A model generated the notes under the pieces. It was not told the DNA's origin. It did not search any database and saw only the letters and a program-made list of their open reading frames with translations. A stretch of DNA of 64,000 bases, from positions 25,974,501-26,038,500 of the forward strand of contig NC_092568.1 in the NCBI RefSeq assembly GCF_037975245.1, written 5' to 3'. This stretch comes from Apostichopus japonicus (lineage: Eukaryota; Echinodermata; Holothuroidea; Aspidochirotida; Stichopodidae). Shown here piece by piece: positions 62,287 to 64,000 of this stretch (position 1 is the first letter of the stretch; the number at the start of each line of letters is the position of its first letter). Position numbers and translations under genes: made by a program.

Positions 62287-64000
62287 CTGGAGATGAGAAG
62301 AGAAAACAACACCGTAATGAGCGATACCAAGAAACTAGGTTATCAAGTTCTATAGTGCTTACTGTGTTAGGGTGTTGTCTGCTTAAATATTGTTTGTGTA
62401 CAAGAACGACATTATATCATGGGAAGAACTTAAAATTAAGAAAAAAGACGTCAAAGCAATTCAGAGAAAGATAACTTTACAAAATTGTTTATCGATATAC
62501 ATAGAACATGCATCCTGTCGGGTAGTATAAAATATCAAATGTACAAATCCATCTACGTAACCACTGATTGAGTAACCATATTATGGCTCAGAGGAAGCAA
62601 TATATGTTTCAGTTCGCGGAATCAACCGTCAACGGCAGTCTCTTCTTTCGCTTTGTAATATAAAACGACAACAACAACTTGTACATGATGTTCATGATTG
62701 TATGTACACTCTGTCTAACTATAGTCTTGTCTTTGATGGAAAGACTGGCAAAATTGGTCGCATGAAAACATCAACAACTTAGGGACATAAAGCAGAAAGA
62801 GACTTCATTCAACTAAACAGTTCACGGAGAGTCTATACGTATAATTTAAAAATAATGCACAGGAGCAAATTGGTGGTTAGGAAAGATACGTGATAATGAT
62901 TTTCAGAAGAAAAGAGTAGTACTGTGGTATAGATATGAGGTAGATACGTTGTAAGCAGTTTACCATTAACAATATATGCTTAGTGCTGTTGAAAAACAGA
63001 TACGGACACACGTATACCCAAACTACTGTGTTGCACATTAATTGCTGTCTCCACCATGGATTCTGAGTATGTGAGATAACGCAGATACTGATAGCAGTTT
63101 CGACACACTGAGTGGGTACACGCAGTATAAATCAGATGTTGTTAGAAGTGTAGCGGGCGTGGTATGAATCAGATACTTGAGGCAGTGTTGTCACCATGGG
63201 AACGGCGGGTATATGAAAATGAACTATGAAGCATATACGTATAGTGCCGAAACGTAGGGTACACTTTTCATAAAGCAGATTCTGTGCGATGGATACATGA
63301 TCCGTTCGTTCAAGTATGTATGTTCCTTACCAGAAAATAATTGTAAATAATCGTTATGAAATGTAAGTCAATTGATAACCGGGACTTGACAAAAGCAAAC
63401 AGCGACAACCGTGACGTTGGTGGAAGTAAGGTATGGCGGGCCGTCTGTATCATATCAAGGTGAATCGATATAAGACCAATATAAATCAATATATATATAC
63501 CAAACTTCAATCGGTATATACTTCGATTCCCAGTGATCTGTTACGGATGGCCCGCCATAGCAAGGAGCCCACAGAGAGTTGCTAGAAGCTCTCTGCATGG
63601 AGGAAACAAACTTCCACCTTATCTATGACGTAACTCTGACAATGAGGAAGTGATTTTGTTGGTCCAGTGCTACAGTCTGACAGTCATATTTCTGTGTAAT
63701 CAATACCAGAGTGTGTACATAATTGTAAACTGAACAATAACAATAACCGGTGGTATCATATGATGTCTATATATGTGTAGATCTATAAATACACACATTA
63801 TTTCTAGGAAGTATATATACACAGAACAAACAAAGCGACCGCATCACGCAATGCTCACATCAGGTTAAGGACATCAGCTGTGTGGTCTTATGTTGTGCTT
63901 ATTTTCTTTTCCTTATATTTCTTTATTTATTACATTGATTATTTCTTCAGAGAGATGGTGCTTGCAAATGCTGATTCTAAATTATTGTTTCTTTTTAAAT
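62287..64000. other. Upstream intron of the ARF-like gene, no exon found
   Basis: I looked on the minus strand for an exon ending in G-L-D-x-x-G before a donor. A donor-like site at 63328 has no such coding sequence. The first exon is probably outside the window. Confidence 0.5.

Noticed and set aside
63310-63510. Candidate first exon of the ARF-like gene with a donor near 63328
   Set aside because: The phase-correct frame does not encode the G-x-D-x-x-G part of the P-loop.

Overview
The window is eukaryotic nuclear DNA: AT-rich, with GT-AG introns of 0.3 to 20 kb, dense minisatellites, hAT-type miniature transposons, SINE- and LINE-like pieces and a chromodomain LTR retroelement. The style fits a marine invertebrate deuterostome, most likely an echinoderm (a sea cucumber is a guess). 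No marker gene fixes the species.

Left part (about 2.98-31.7 kb, + strand): one large gene. Joining 19 coding exons by splice sites and phase gives an uninterrupted reading frame of 2,317 codons plus stop. The predicted protein has a signal peptide, eleven tandem repeats of about 188 residues, a membrane-proximal SEA-like domain, one transmembrane helix and a short cytoplasmic tail with an NPVY motif. Each repeat opens with an [IL]-[NS]-E-[VIFL] strand resembling a lamin-tail (LTD) fold and closes with a Cys-containing S-x-S-R-C...F...P-G-x-x-N-x-C linker. I know no named family with this architecture. Repeats 1-4 sit in one 2.2-kb exon, while repeats 5-11 are split by introns.

Middle (31.7-40.9 kb): no supported protein-coding gene; probable 3' untranslated sequence, a tRNA-headed SINE and simple repeats.

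Right part (40.9-62.3 kb, - strand): three coding exons of an ARF/ARL small GTPase. The first exon, with the start codon and the first half of the P-loop, is not visible and probably lies beyond base 64000. Its 19.7-kb intron holds a 2.45-kb LTR retroelement (54268-56719) with LTRs that look identical. Its single ORF fuses Gag in frame to the integrase C-terminal tail and a chromodomain, with protease, reverse transcriptase, RNase H and the integrase core missing. The same intron holds a hAT MITE, tandem repeats and two weak relic coding segments.

The two genes are convergent. Nothing in the sequence links their functions.
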